Source of the DNA: Sphingomonas bisphenolicum
Lineage (GTDB): Bacteria; Pseudomonadota; Alphaproteobacteria; Sphingomonadales; Sphingomonadaceae
Reading direction: 5' to 3'
Assembly: GCF_024349785.1 (NCBI RefSeq)
Contig: NZ_AP018817.1
Span: 1,209,501 to 1,273,500, forward strand
DNA length: 64,000 nucleotides
Notes under the pieces: model-generated
Databases searched by the model: none
The model's input: only the letters and a program-made list of their open reading frames with translations
Told to the model about the DNA's origin: nothing
Shown here: positions 7,442 through 15,387 of the stretch, piece after piece
Position numbering within the stretch: position 1 is the stretch's first letter
Layout: each line of letters opens with the position of its first letter
Program-made: the position numbers and the translations under genes

Positions 7442-8032
7442 GTGTTGCGATTTTCCTCCCTTCTTCTTGCCGCCGTCGCGCTGACCGGCGTGTCGCCCGC
7501 GCTGGCTCAGGCCCAGGGAAGTCAGAAATTCGAGAATCTCGACCGGATCGACAGTCTGGTGGCGATGACCGTCGGCGCTAATCTGGGCGAACCGGGCGGC
7601 CCCGCCGCCCCGGTGGATCGCCGTCTGCGCCTGGCGGCCTGTCCGACCACGCCCAGCGTGGAAGGGCCGGTATTCGGCGCGGCGATGGTGCAATGCGCCG
7701 CGCTGGGCTGGCGCATCCGCGTGCCGCTGGTCGCGGGCGCGGCCGCCGCGGCATCGGGGCCGGTGCCGCGCGCCGCTCCGGCCTATGGCGCCGCCAACCG
7801 CTTCAACCGCGCCGCGCCGGTCGCGGCGAAAGAGGCGGTCGTGCGCAAGGGCGATCCTGTGCAACTGATGGCCGGCAACGCCGTTTTCAGCGTGTCGCGC
7901 ATGATGGTCGCGGACGAGGATGGCGCCATGGGCGAGACGATCCGCGTGCGCGAAGACAAGAAAAGTTCGCCGATTTTCGCCCAGGTCGTACAAATGGGCG
8001 TCGTGCGCATTCCGGGATTTAATGATTTTTGA
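7442..8032 (+). CDS. flgA: Flagellar P-ring assembly chaperone FlgA
   Basis: FlgA is the periplasmic chaperone for FlgI. The GTG start is chosen because AGGAGA lies at good spacing and the frame then gives a signal peptide (residues 1-22, ending ALAQA). The 196-aa product has an RLRLAACP-type N-terminal block, a Pro/Ala-rich hinge, and an SAF-like C-terminal domain (AAKEAVVRKGDPVQLMAGN, then GETIRVRE). The order is as in FlgA. It is about 20 aa shorter than the E. coli protein. Confidence 0.88.
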   Translation: MLRFSSLLLAAVALTGVSPALAQAQGSQKFENLDRIDSLVAMTVGANLGEPGGPAAPVDRRLRLAACPTTPSVEGPVFGAAMVQCAALGWRIRVPLVAGAAAAASGPVPRAAPAYGAANRFNRAAPVAAKEAVVRKGDPVQLMAGNAVFSVSRMMVADEDGAMGETIRVREDKKSSPIFAQVVQMGVVRIPGFNDF

Positions 8033-8045
8033 ACTTGTCCGTTAT
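8019..8045 (+). promoter_or_regulatory. Weak sigma-28-like promoter before flgM
   Basis: TTAATGAT-N11-TCCGTTAT overlaps the flgA stop. The -10 box differs by one base from that of the flagellin promoter; the -35 box is poor. Class-3 transcription of flgM by FliA is known in enterics, which makes the site plausible but not secure. Confidence 0.35.
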
Positions 8046-8075
8046 AGGCAGTAGGGACGAGTGAAGGATTATCCA

Positions 8076-8351
8076 ATGATCAAGTCTGTGGGCCAGAATA
8101 TCAGCGCCGCCATAGAGGCGACCCGCCTGCGGGAAGGGGCCAGGACGCGCGCGTCGGCATCCACCGGATCGGCCACGACATCCGCCAGCGCCGCATCGGC
8201 CAGCCCTGCCGCGCGCATGGCGGCTGAAGGCGCGCCGGTCGATATGGACCGGGTCGCCGCCATCAAGGCTGCGATCGCATCGGGCAACTACCCGGTCGAC
8301 GCCAACGCCATCGCCGAACGCATGGTCGCCCTCGACCTGTCGGCTGCCTGA
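8076..8351 (+). CDS. flgM: Anti-sigma-28 factor FlgM
   Basis: FlgM binds and inhibits FliA until it is exported through the finished hook. The start at 8076 is chosen for the GAAGGA 6 nt upstream; an upstream GTG at 8061 is unlikely. The 91-aa protein has an Ala/Ser/Thr-rich disordered N-terminal half and the conserved C-terminal sigma-binding helices (VDMDRVAAIKAAIASGNYPVDANAIAERMV). Its target FliA is encoded at 12620. Confidence 0.9.
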   Translation: MIKSVGQNISAAIEATRLREGARTRASASTGSATTSASAASASPAARMAAEGAPVDMDRVAAIKAAIASGNYPVDANAIAERMVALDLSAA

Positions 8352-8366
8352 TAGAGGACAAACGTC

Positions 8367-8675
8367 ATGCCACTGGGTCTCGCCGCGCTGGATGATCTCT
8401 TCGAAGCGTTCGAGGATCTTCGCGACGTGCTCGACGGCACGGATGCCACCGCGATCGAGGTCGCCAGCAATCGCGTCAGCCGCGCGGCTTCGTCCGTCCG
8501 CGCGATCGGCGCCTGGCGTTCCGACCCGGCCGTGATCGAACGGTTGAGCGTCATGGTGCCGCTGCTAGACAGCGCGCGCATCCGCGTCAAGCTGCTCGCC
8601 GATCATGCCCAGCAGCGACTCGCCATCCTTGCCGCCCATGGCGCGCAGACCGCCCCGCTGACCTATGGCCGGTAG
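8367..8675 (+). CDS. FlgN-like flagellar export chaperone
   Basis: A 102-aa, largely helical protein with heptad-like leucines (LDDLFEAFEDLRDVLDG, ERLSVMVPLLDSARIRVKLLADHAQQRLAIL) placed 15 bp after flgM. This is the usual site of flgN, the chaperone for hook-filament junction proteins, and the size and helix content agree. Sequence similarity to characterised FlgN cannot be shown by eye, so the call relies on position and character. The native terminator for this unit has been separated from it by the IS at 8708. Confidence 0.6.
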   Translation: MPLGLAALDDLFEAFEDLRDVLDGTDATAIEVASNRVSRAASSVRAIGAWRSDPAVIERLSVMVPLLDSARIRVKLLADHAQQRLAILAAHGAQTAPLTYGR

Positions 8676-8721
8676 ACGCCGCTGAAAATAATTTCGAGTT
8701 TCGACTAAGGCTTGTGGGGAT

Positions 8722-9108
8722 TCACCGGGAATTGATGACGGCTGCAGCGAGGTGGATCATGGCCTCGAAGCTGCGATCGGTTTTGCAGGCGCGCATGGCG
8801 ATACGCTTGAATTCCTTGAGTTTGCAGAAGAAGTTTTCGATGAGGTGGCGCCACTTGTACATTTCGGCGTCGAGCGGGATGGGTCTGGCGCGTCGCGGGT
8901 GCTGCGAGATGACGATTTTTGCACCCCGCTCGTTGAGATCGGCGACGATATCGTTGCTGTCGAAAGCCTTGTCAGCGAGCAGTGCGCCGAACTTGATGCC
9001 GTCGATGAGTGGAGCAACGCCAACCGTGTCGAAGCGGTGGCCGGGCATCAAGCGGAAGCGGACAAGGTTGCCCAGCGCATCGGTCAAAGCCAGGATCTTG
9101 GTCGTCAT
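8722..9108 (-). CDS. IS5-family transposase, C-terminal frame (orfB)
   Basis: The 128-aa frame carries the rest of the catalytic core: the second Asp in ALLADKAFDSNDI and the Glu in WRHLIENFFCKLKEFKRIAMR. An ATG at 9108 overlaps orfA, but production as an orfAB fusion by -1 frameshift at the A/G run is more likely. No internal stop or deletion is visible, so the element may be active. Confidence 0.88.
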   Translation of the reverse strand: MTTKILALTDALGNLVRFRLMPGHRFDTVGVAPLIDGIKFGALLADKAFDSNDIVADLNERGAKIVISQHPRRARPIPLDAEMYKWRHLIENFFCKLKEFKRIAMRACKTDRSFEAMIHLAAAVINSR

Positions 9109-9473
9109 GCCTCCTTTGGAACGACCAATGGCCTGGCTCTGAGTCCCCCTTTTGCGCCCTGGCCGTGCCGGTGAACCTTGACGATGGTGGCATCGATCAT
9201 GGCGTATTCCATGTCGGGTTCATCCGACAGAGCATCGAAAATCCGCTTGAAAACATCGGCTTCCCGCCAATCGCGAAATCGGCGGAATGCCGTGCTCCAA
9301 TTGCCGAACATCGCCGGTAGGTCGCGCCATGGACTTCCAGTGCGGACAATCCACAGCACTGCCTCCACGAACAGCCGGTTGTTTCTGCCGCTGCGTCCGG
9401 GGTCGGTGATCTTGCCCAGACAGTGCGGTTCCATCTGCGCCCATTGGGCGTCCGTCAGTACAAAGCGATCCAT
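9105..9473 (-). CDS. IS5-family transposase, N-terminal frame (orfA)
   Basis: The 122-aa frame has the DNA-binding and N-terminal catalytic part of IS427-group transposases (MDRFVLTDAQWAQMEPH; SPWRDLPAMFGNWSTAFRRF; first catalytic Asp in YAMIDATIVKVHRHGQG). After AKGG the reading leaves the family sequence and ends at PKEA. Shifting -1 at the A4G5 run near 9144-9152 continues as GTQSQAIGRSKGGMTTK into orfB. This agrees with the programmed -1 frameshifting known for members of this group. Confidence 0.88.
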   Translation of the reverse strand: MDRFVLTDAQWAQMEPHCLGKITDPGRSGRNNRLFVEAVLWIVRTGSPWRDLPAMFGNWSTAFRRFRDWREADVFKRIFDALSDEPDMEYAMIDATIVKVHRHGQGAKGGLRARPLVVPKEA

Positions 9474-9533
9474 CCAGAGTGTGAATCACAACTCCAGCAA
9501 AAGGGGAATCCTAAATCCCCACAGCCCTTAAAG

Positions 9534-9556
9534 CGGCGCCCTTCGGCGCCGTTTTT
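9534..9556 (+). terminator. Rho-independent terminator, probably of flgM-flgN
   Basis: A perfect 7-bp stem (CGGCGCC/GGCGCCG) with a CTTC loop is followed by T5. It directly follows the IS right end; without the IS it would lie about 35 bp after the flgN-like stop. It also insulates the downstream sigma-54 promoter. Confidence 0.85.
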
Positions 9557-9596
9557 CGTTGTAGGGCGCGAAATCCTTAATCGCGTTAACCAAATC

Positions 9597-9613
9597 TTGG
9601 CACAAGCCTTGCT
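9597..9613 (+). promoter_or_regulatory. Sigma-54 promoter for transglycosylase-flhA-fliA
   Basis: TTGGCAC-AAGCC-TTGCT, a perfect -24/-12 pair about 35 nt before the GTG start at 9648. Only about 68 bp of native sequence separate it from the IS right end, so any activator site further upstream has been moved away by 821 bp. Confidence 0.88.
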
Positions 9614-9647
9614 CTAATGTCCTCGCTAGCAAGTGAGGATTTTAGTC

Positions 9648-10463
9648 GTGTCGGCTTTCGCAGACATATCAGCAACCGGGAGTTCGACAGGTAATCGCGT
9701 CACCAACGCGATTGCGATGGCGAGCCGCCGTACTGGTGTCGACTTCTCCTATTTGCTCGGTCAGGCCAAGATCGAATCCAGCCTGAACCCCACGGCCCGT
9801 GCGGCGACATCGTCCGCCACCGGCCTCTATCAGTTCATCGACCAGAGCTGGCTCGCCGTCGTCGACAAGCATGGCAGCGAATATGGGCTGGGCTGGGCGT
9901 CCGACGCGATCCAGCAGAGCGGCGGCCGCTATTATGTGGCCGACCCCGACCTGCGCAAACAGATATTAGACCTGCGCAAGCACCCCGAAACCGCATCGGT
10001 CATGGCGGCGGAACATGCGGCCGACAACAAGGCCTATCTGGAATCGAAGCTGGGCCGCGAAGCCCAGCCGGTCGATCTCTACCTCGCCCATTTCCTCGGC
10101 GTCGGCGGTGCCTCCAAATTCCTGGCGGTCCATGACCGCGCGCCGGATGCGACGGCGGCATCGCTGTTCCCGTCCGCGGCGCGCGCCAACCGTTCGATCT
10201 TCTTCGACAAGCAGGGCCACGCCCGCAGCTTCGCCGACATCCGCGACCGCTTTGCGTCGAAGCTCCAGAAGAACTCGGACGGCCTCGGCGCCGACATCCA
10301 ATATGCTTCCGCTGCGCTGCCTTCGGGCGCGAAGACGGTCCAGCCCGCCGACTATGTGCGGATTGAAACCCAGCGCCTCGCCGAGCAGCCTGACATCATG
10401 GTCAAGCCGCAACCGCAGACCGCCCGCCTCGCCTATCTCATGCTCGCCACCCTCGGAAGGTAA
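9648..10463 (+). CDS. Flagellar-cluster lytic transglycosylase (SLT domain)
   Basis: Probably the wall-cutting enzyme that opens peptidoglycan for the rod, separate from the rod-binding flgJ. The SLT fold appears at residues about 30-130: catalytic Glu in QAKIESSLNP, then SATGLYQFIDQSWL and a later YLAHFLG motif. The GTG at 9648 is preferred because GAGGA lies 8 nt before it; a GTG at 9633 would add five residues. No classical signal peptide is visible, as in some flagellar transglycosylases that use other export routes. It is nine bases ahead of flhA and shares its sigma-54 promoter. Confidence 0.85.
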   Translation: MSAFADISATGSSTGNRVTNAIAMASRRTGVDFSYLLGQAKIESSLNPTARAATSSATGLYQFIDQSWLAVVDKHGSEYGLGWASDAIQQSGGRYYVADPDLRKQILDLRKHPETASVMAAEHAADNKAYLESKLGREAQPVDLYLAHFLGVGGASKFLAVHDRAPDATAASLFPSAARANRSIFFDKQGHARSFADIRDRFASKLQKNSDGLGADIQYASAALPSGAKTVQPADYVRIETQRLAEQPDIMVKPQPQTARLAYLMLATLGR

Positions 10464-10472
10464 ACGGCCGCA

Positions 10473-12605
10473 ATGTCTCCTGCCCAAGTCAAAGCGAAGA
10501 TCTGGATGAGCGCCGTCAAGGGCGCCGTGCTGCCGTTCGCCACGCTGATGGTCGTCGTGTTCATGATGGTCCCGGTGCCGGCGATCATGCTGGACATCGG
10601 CTTCATCACCAACATCATGATTTCCCTTGCGGTGCTGATGGTGGCGCTGAACGCGGGCAAGCCGCTCGATTTCTCCAGCTTTCCCACCGTGTTGTTGTTC
10701 GCGACCCTGCTGCGCCTCGCGCTCAACGTCGCCTCGACCCGCGTCGTGCTGGTGCAGGGACATGAAGGCTCCGACGCGGCCGGGCAGGTGATCGAAGCCT
10801 TCGGCCACTTCCTGATCGGCGGCGACTATGTCGTGGGCATCTTTGTCTTCGCCATCCTGATGATCATCAACCTGGTCGTCATCACCAAGGGCGCGGGACG
10901 CGTGTCCGAAGTGTCGGCGCGTTTCACCCTGGACGCCTTGCCGGGCAAGCAGATGGCGATCGACGCCGACCTGAACGCCGGTTTGATGACGCCGGAAGAA
11001 GCCAAGATCCGCCGCGTCGAAGTCGCGACCGAGGCGGACTTCTACGGCTCGATGGACGGCGCCAGCAAGTTCGTGAAGGGCGATGCGGTCGCTGGCATCC
11101 TGATCCTGGTCATCAACATCGTCGGCGGCATCATCCTGGGCGTGGTCAGCCATGGCCTCGCCATTGGCGAAGCCGCGCAGACCTATATCATCCTGGCGAT
11201 CGGCGACGCGCTCGTGGCGCAGATCCCCGCGCTGCTGCTCTCCATCGCCGCCGCCTCCATCGTCACCCGCGTCAAGAGCGAGCAGGATCTGGGCGGCCAG
11301 ATCGCCGGCCAGTTCGGGTCGGGCCGCGCCTGGGTGCCGGTCGCCGCGATCCTGGGCTTTCTGGGCATCCTGCCTGGCATGCCCCATCTCATCATCCTGT
11401 CGGCCGCGGCGGTCGCGGGCGGCATTGCCTGGCAATTGCGCAAGGCTGTCCAGAAAAAGGCGGCCGAGCCTGCTCCGGTCGCGCCTGCGCCCAATCCGGC
11501 CGTCATCGAATGGGACGATGTGTCGGACGGCGCGATCCTGGGTCTGGAAATCGGCTATGGCCTCATCAGCCTGGTGGACGAACGCAAGGGCGCGCCGCTC
11601 ATGGCCCGCATCACCGGCATCCGCCGCCAGCTATCCAAGGAACTGGGCTTCGTCGTGCCGATGGTTCGCGTGAAGGACAATCTGGCGCTCGAACCCAATC
11701 AATATCGCATCACCATCGCGGGCGTGGTCGTGGGCGAGGACGAAATCTGGCCCGACGATCTGCTCGCGCTCGACAGCGGCGCGCTGGAAGGCACGGTCGC
11801 CGGTCGCCCGGCCAAAGACCCGACCTTCGGCCTCGACGCCGTCTGGATATCGCAGGCCAAGCGCAGCGAAGCCGTGGTTGCGGGCTATACCGTCGTCGAT
11901 CCGCCGACGGTGGTCGCCACGCACCTCAATCAGCTCATCGCGATGAACGCCGCCGAAATGTTCGGCCTGGATGAAGCGCGCAAGCTGCTCGACAATCTGA
12001 AGGACGCTGCGCCGCAACTGGTCGATGGCCTGACGCCCGGCACACTCAGCCTGACGCAGATCAGCGCTCTGTGTCGCGCCCTGCTGGGCGAAGGCATCGC
12101 GCTCAAGGACTTCCGCCGCATCTGCGAGGCGATGGTCGACGCCGCACGCCCCGACATGAGCCACGAACAACTGGTCGAGGCGGTGCGCCAGCGCATCGGC
12201 GCGCTCATCATCCAGGGGCTCGTCCCGGTCAAGATGCCGCTGCCGGTCATCACCCTTGACGGCGATCTCGAAGGCTTGCTGGCGCAGGCCATGCGCGTCG
12301 CGGGCGACGCCAAGCATCCGATCGAACCCGCGCTCGCCAACCGCATCGTGGAGGCGGTGATCCACGCCGCCCGGCCGCTGATGGGGCAGGCGCGCAACTT
12401 CGCCATCGTCACCTCGCCGGTCGCGCGCCGCGCGCTCGCCCGGCTGTTCAAGCCGCATCTGCCCGAAACGCCGGTGCTGTCCTTCCTCGAAATTCCCGAT
12501 GGCAAGGGCGTGGAAGTGGTCGCGGTGGTCGGCAACGAGCAGCGCCCCACGCCCCGCCACGACCCCGCGCCGCGCCAGGACCAAATGCGCGAACGGGTTG
12601 CCTGA
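10473..12605 (+). CDS. flhA: Flagellar export gate protein FlhA
   Basis: FlhA forms the nonameric inner-membrane export gate and chaperone-docking ring. The 710-aa protein has about eight membrane segments in its first half and the FHIPEP signature (RVSEVSARFTLDALPGKQMAIDADLNAG, residues about 145-175). The long cytoplasmic C-terminal domain starts near residue 345. Length is normal. It is followed after 14 bp by fliA, without the flhF and flhG genes often found between them. Confidence 0.98.
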   Translation: MSPAQVKAKIWMSAVKGAVLPFATLMVVVFMMVPVPAIMLDIGFITNIMISLAVLMVALNAGKPLDFSSFPTVLLFATLLRLALNVASTRVVLVQGHEGSDAAGQVIEAFGHFLIGGDYVVGIFVFAILMIINLVVITKGAGRVSEVSARFTLDALPGKQMAIDADLNAGLMTPEEAKIRRVEVATEADFYGSMDGASKFVKGDAVAGILILVINIVGGIILGVVSHGLAIGEAAQTYIILAIGDALVAQIPALLLSIAAASIVTRVKSEQDLGGQIAGQFGSGRAWVPVAAILGFLGILPGMPHLIILSAAAVAGGIAWQLRKAVQKKAAEPAPVAPAPNPAVIEWDDVSDGAILGLEIGYGLISLVDERKGAPLMARITGIRRQLSKELGFVVPMVRVKDNLALEPNQYRITIAGVVVGEDEIWPDDLLALDSGALEGTVAGRPAKDPTFGLDAVWISQAKRSEAVVAGYTVVDPPTVVATHLNQLIAMNAAEMFGLDEARKLLDNLKDAAPQLVDGLTPGTLSLTQISALCRALLGEGIALKDFRRICEAMVDAARPDMSHEQLVEAVRQRIGALIIQGLVPVKMPLPVITLDGDLEGLLAQAMRVAGDAKHPIEPALANRIVEAVIHAARPLMGQARNFAIVTSPVARRALARLFKPHLPETPVLSFLEIPDGKGVEVVAVVGNEQRPTPRHDPAPRQDQMRERVA

Positions 12606-12619
12606 AAGGAGGCTGAGCC

Positions 12620-13351
12620 ATGTATATGAACAAGATTGCGGCTGGCGCCCATACCTATGGCAAGCCCGGCGAAAATAGCCCGGAGCGGCTGGCCCGCCAA
12701 TATATGCCGCTGGTGCGCAAGATCGCCTGGCACGTCCATGGCCGCGTTTCGACCGCGATAGAGATTGAGGACTTGCTCCAGATCGGCATGGTTGCGCTGG
12801 TCGAGTCCGCCAACAGTTTCGAGGATCGGGGGCTGGGCTTCGCCGCCTATGCCCAACTGCGCGTGCGCGGCGCAATGATCGACCATCTGCGGCGGCAGGC
12901 AACGATTTGCCGGTCGGCAATGGCCAGGCGGAAAGAACTTGCCAAGGTGCGCAACCGGCTGGAACAGAAGCTCGGCCGCCTGCCGACCGAGGCCGAAATG
13001 TCGGCAGACATGGGGCTTGAGCCGGCCGCCTATCGCGAGATCGCCGACAGCGTCGAAATGGTTCAGCATACCAGCATGGACGAAGTCTATTCCGACCAGT
13101 CGATGTGGTTTGCCGATGTCGAGGATCGCGCCGACGACATCATGGAACGCGAGTCCCTCAAAAAAGCGCTGGCCGCCTGCATCGGCGAACTGCCCCAGCG
13201 CGAAGCGATGGTCCTGCAACTCTATTTCGTCGAGGAACTGAACCTGGAGGAAATCGGCCACACGCTGGACATCGGCGCCGCCCGCGTCTGCCAGATCAAG
13301 AAAGCGGCGCTCGACAAGCTGCGCGAAAAACTGCGCGACTGGGACGACTGA
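12620..13351 (+). CDS. fliA: Flagellar sigma factor FliA (sigma-28)
   Basis: Sigma-28 directs RNA polymerase to late flagellar genes. The 243-aa protein has region 2 (QYMPLVRKIAWHVHGR, IEIEDLLQIGMVALVESANSF), region 3 (RLEQKLGRLPTEAEMSADMGL) and region 4 with its helix-turn-helix (LPQREAMVLQLYFVEELNLEEIGHTLDI, ARVCQIKKAALDKLR). AAAGGAGG lies 7 nt before the first ATG, which settles the start. It belongs to the sigma-54-driven flhA unit, placing FliA downstream of the sigma-54 activator, and is the target of FlgM. Confidence 0.96.
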   Translation: MYMNKIAAGAHTYGKPGENSPERLARQYMPLVRKIAWHVHGRVSTAIEIEDLLQIGMVALVESANSFEDRGLGFAAYAQLRVRGAMIDHLRRQATICRSAMARRKELAKVRNRLEQKLGRLPTEAEMSADMGLEPAAYREIADSVEMVQHTSMDEVYSDQSMWFADVEDRADDIMERESLKKALAACIGELPQREAMVLQLYFVEELNLEEIGHTLDIGAARVCQIKKAALDKLREKLRDWDD

Positions 13352-13367
13352 CATTCAGGCTGGCGGT

Positions 13368-13387
13368 GTTCCCGCGAAGGCGGGAAC
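13368..13387. repeat. Short palindrome after fliA
   Basis: An 8-bp stem (GTTCCCGC/GCGGGAAC) with a GAAG loop and no following T run. It lies between the convergent ends of fliA and opgH. This type of GC hairpin is common between genes in related genomes; it may act as a weak bidirectional terminator. Confidence 0.5.
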
Positions 13388-13435
13388 CCGGTCCTACGAT
13401 CTCCATGACGCGCCCAACGGCTGATTACCTATCCA

Positions 13436-15325
13436 TCACTCATCATTCGCCGCCAGCGGCCCGACCCGCCGCCCATCCGTCGTCGGCCAGCGGAACCGCA
13501 ACGGACGATAGCTTTGCGTGCGCCACCACGGATCGGCGACCTGGAACAGGCCATGTTCTTCCGCCTTGCGCCCCAGATCCTTGCGCGCGGTCAGCGCGGC
13601 CAGCACCGGCGCGGCGAACAGGCCGGCGACCACCGGCGACATCCAGCCCAGGCTGCCGGCCTTCACCGCCATCGCGGTCAGCCCCGCGCCCAGCAGCAAA
13701 TGCCATTTGAACAGCCAGATCGCACTGGTGATCGCCATGCCGTCGCGATCGCGGGTCTGCCCGTTCCAGCTTGCCTTGCGGCCCATCAAGATGCTGAACA
13801 GGTTGATCGTCTGCGTCAGCATCGCCACCGGCGCCATCAGGATCGACAGGATGATATCGACCAGAACGCCGCGCGTCATTCCCGCCGCGCCGCCAAAACC
13901 GATGCGCCGGGCCGGATCGGCCATCGCCCAGATGATCGCCAATATCTTTGGACCGAACAACAGCACCGCCGTCAGCGCCAGCAATCCGCCCGACGGCAGG
14001 ATCGCGGCGGGCGGCCACACCCCGGCCAGCGCGCCACCCAGCACCACCAGCATCAGCGCCAGCCACAGCGGCGACGTGCAATAGGCCGACGCGCCGACCA
14101 GCAACTGGAACCGGCTGACCGGATGCAACCCGGCGATCTTCACCAGCAACGGCACATGCTGGATATTGCCCTGGCACCAGCGCCGGTCGCGGGTGAACAG
14201 GTCCGGCATGGAGGGCGGAAATTCCTCGAAACTGTCGTCGGCCGTGACCATATGCACGTCCCAGCCGCGCCGGCGCAGCAGGGCGGCCTCCAGCATGTCG
14301 TGGCTCAAAATATGCCCGCCGAACGGCGCACGGCCCGGCAGTTCGGGCAGGCCGCAACTTTGCGCGAAGGCGCTCACCCGCACGATCGCATTATGGCCCC
14401 AGAACATGCCCTCCGATCCCGCCCACCAGATCATGCCCGCGGCGGACGTCGGACCGAACAGGCGGCTGGCGAATTGCTGCCAGCGCGCGAACAACGTGGC
14501 CGCGCCCATCACGGTGGGGACGGTCTGGATCAGCCCGACATGCGGATGCCGCTCCATGTCGGCGGCGAGGCGGGCCATCGTCTGCCCGCTCACCACGCTG
14601 TCGGCGTCCAGCACCACCATATAATCGTACCCGCCGCCGAAACGCTGCACCCATTCGGCGATATTGCCTGGCTTGCGGCCGATGTTGAGCGCGCGCCGAC
14701 GATAATGAACGGGGCGGGAGAAGGAGGCGCGCATTTCCTGATAGGCGCGGCGCTCCACCTCGCCACTTTCGGGACTGGAGTCCGACAGGATGAAAAATTC
14801 GAACCGCTCGCCGCCCATCACCTGCGCCAGCGACCGCTCCATGATCGACAGCCGGCCCAGCACGCCCAGGAAATCCTCATTGCACACCGGCAGCAGGATC
14901 GCGGTCTTGCCCTTCAGCGGGGTGGCGGCATTCAGCGGACGCGGCGTCACGCTCCGCCCCTTGCCAACCGTCAGCAGCAGGAAGCCGATCATTGCGGTGG
15001 CGAAGCCGAAGGCGATCCAGGCGAACAGCGGAATGAAGAGCGCGAGATAGACGCCTTCCCACGCGGAAATACCGTCCAGCCCGATCGATCGGCGCATTTC
15101 ATGCGCAGCCATCGCGGCGGGCAGCAGGGCGAGCAGCACCACCAGCAGGCGGCGCGCCCAGATGTCGATATTGAGCGGGCGGCGCGCGATCAGGTCGGGC
15201 CGGGCGCCGAAATCCTGTTCCGGCATCGCCAGCGGATTTTCCGGCGGCACCTGTTCAAAGGCGCGCGCCAGCGGCTTTCCCCCGGCATCGGTGGTCGGCG
15301 CCTGCACGCCTCCATTCCCCATCAT
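13436..15325 (-). CDS. opgH: Glucans biosynthesis glucosyltransferase OpgH (MdoH)
   Basis: OpgH uses UDP-glucose to build and export the backbone of osmoregulated periplasmic glucans. The 629-aa inner-membrane protein has N-terminal membrane segments (about 55-115), a GT2 catalytic domain with the DADS motif and the RRWCQGN motif (of the QxxRW type), and several C-terminal membrane segments. It is shorter than E. coli OpgH (about 847 aa), mainly at the termini, as in other alphaproteobacteria. It lies 62 bp after opgG. Its position inside a flagellar cluster is unusual. Confidence 0.93.
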   Translation of the reverse strand: MMGNGGVQAPTTDAGGKPLARAFEQVPPENPLAMPEQDFGARPDLIARRPLNIDIWARRLLVVLLALLPAAMAAHEMRRSIGLDGISAWEGVYLALFIPLFAWIAFGFATAMIGFLLLTVGKGRSVTPRPLNAATPLKGKTAILLPVCNEDFLGVLGRLSIMERSLAQVMGGERFEFFILSDSSPESGEVERRAYQEMRASFSRPVHYRRRALNIGRKPGNIAEWVQRFGGGYDYMVVLDADSVVSGQTMARLAADMERHPHVGLIQTVPTVMGAATLFARWQQFASRLFGPTSAAGMIWWAGSEGMFWGHNAIVRVSAFAQSCGLPELPGRAPFGGHILSHDMLEAALLRRRGWDVHMVTADDSFEEFPPSMPDLFTRDRRWCQGNIQHVPLLVKIAGLHPVSRFQLLVGASAYCTSPLWLALMLVVLGGALAGVWPPAAILPSGGLLALTAVLLFGPKILAIIWAMADPARRIGFGGAAGMTRGVLVDIILSILMAPVAMLTQTINLFSILMGRKASWNGQTRDRDGMAITSAIWLFKWHLLLGAGLTAMAVKAGSLGWMSPVVAGLFAAPVLAALTARKDLGRKAEEHGLFQVADPWWRTQSYRPLRFRWPTTDGRRVGPLAANDE

Positions 15326-15387
15326 TCCTCAGACCCATCGCGATTGACCCAATATGTCACAACCGCCCGATGCATAGACGGTTCCCG

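Larger units (their letters stand above)
8708..9528 (-). mobile_element. IS5-family (IS427-like) insertion sequence, 821 bp
   Basis: The ends share an imperfect inverted repeat of about 15 bp (AGGCTTGTGGGGATT at the left, AGGGCTGTGGGGATT reading in from the right) flanked by TA on both sides, the likely target duplication. The element holds two overlapping minus-strand transposase frames with a complete DDE set. It lies 32 bp after the flgN-like stop and directly before the terminator that probably belonged to that gene, so it looks like an intact, fairly recent insertion. Confidence 0.85.
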
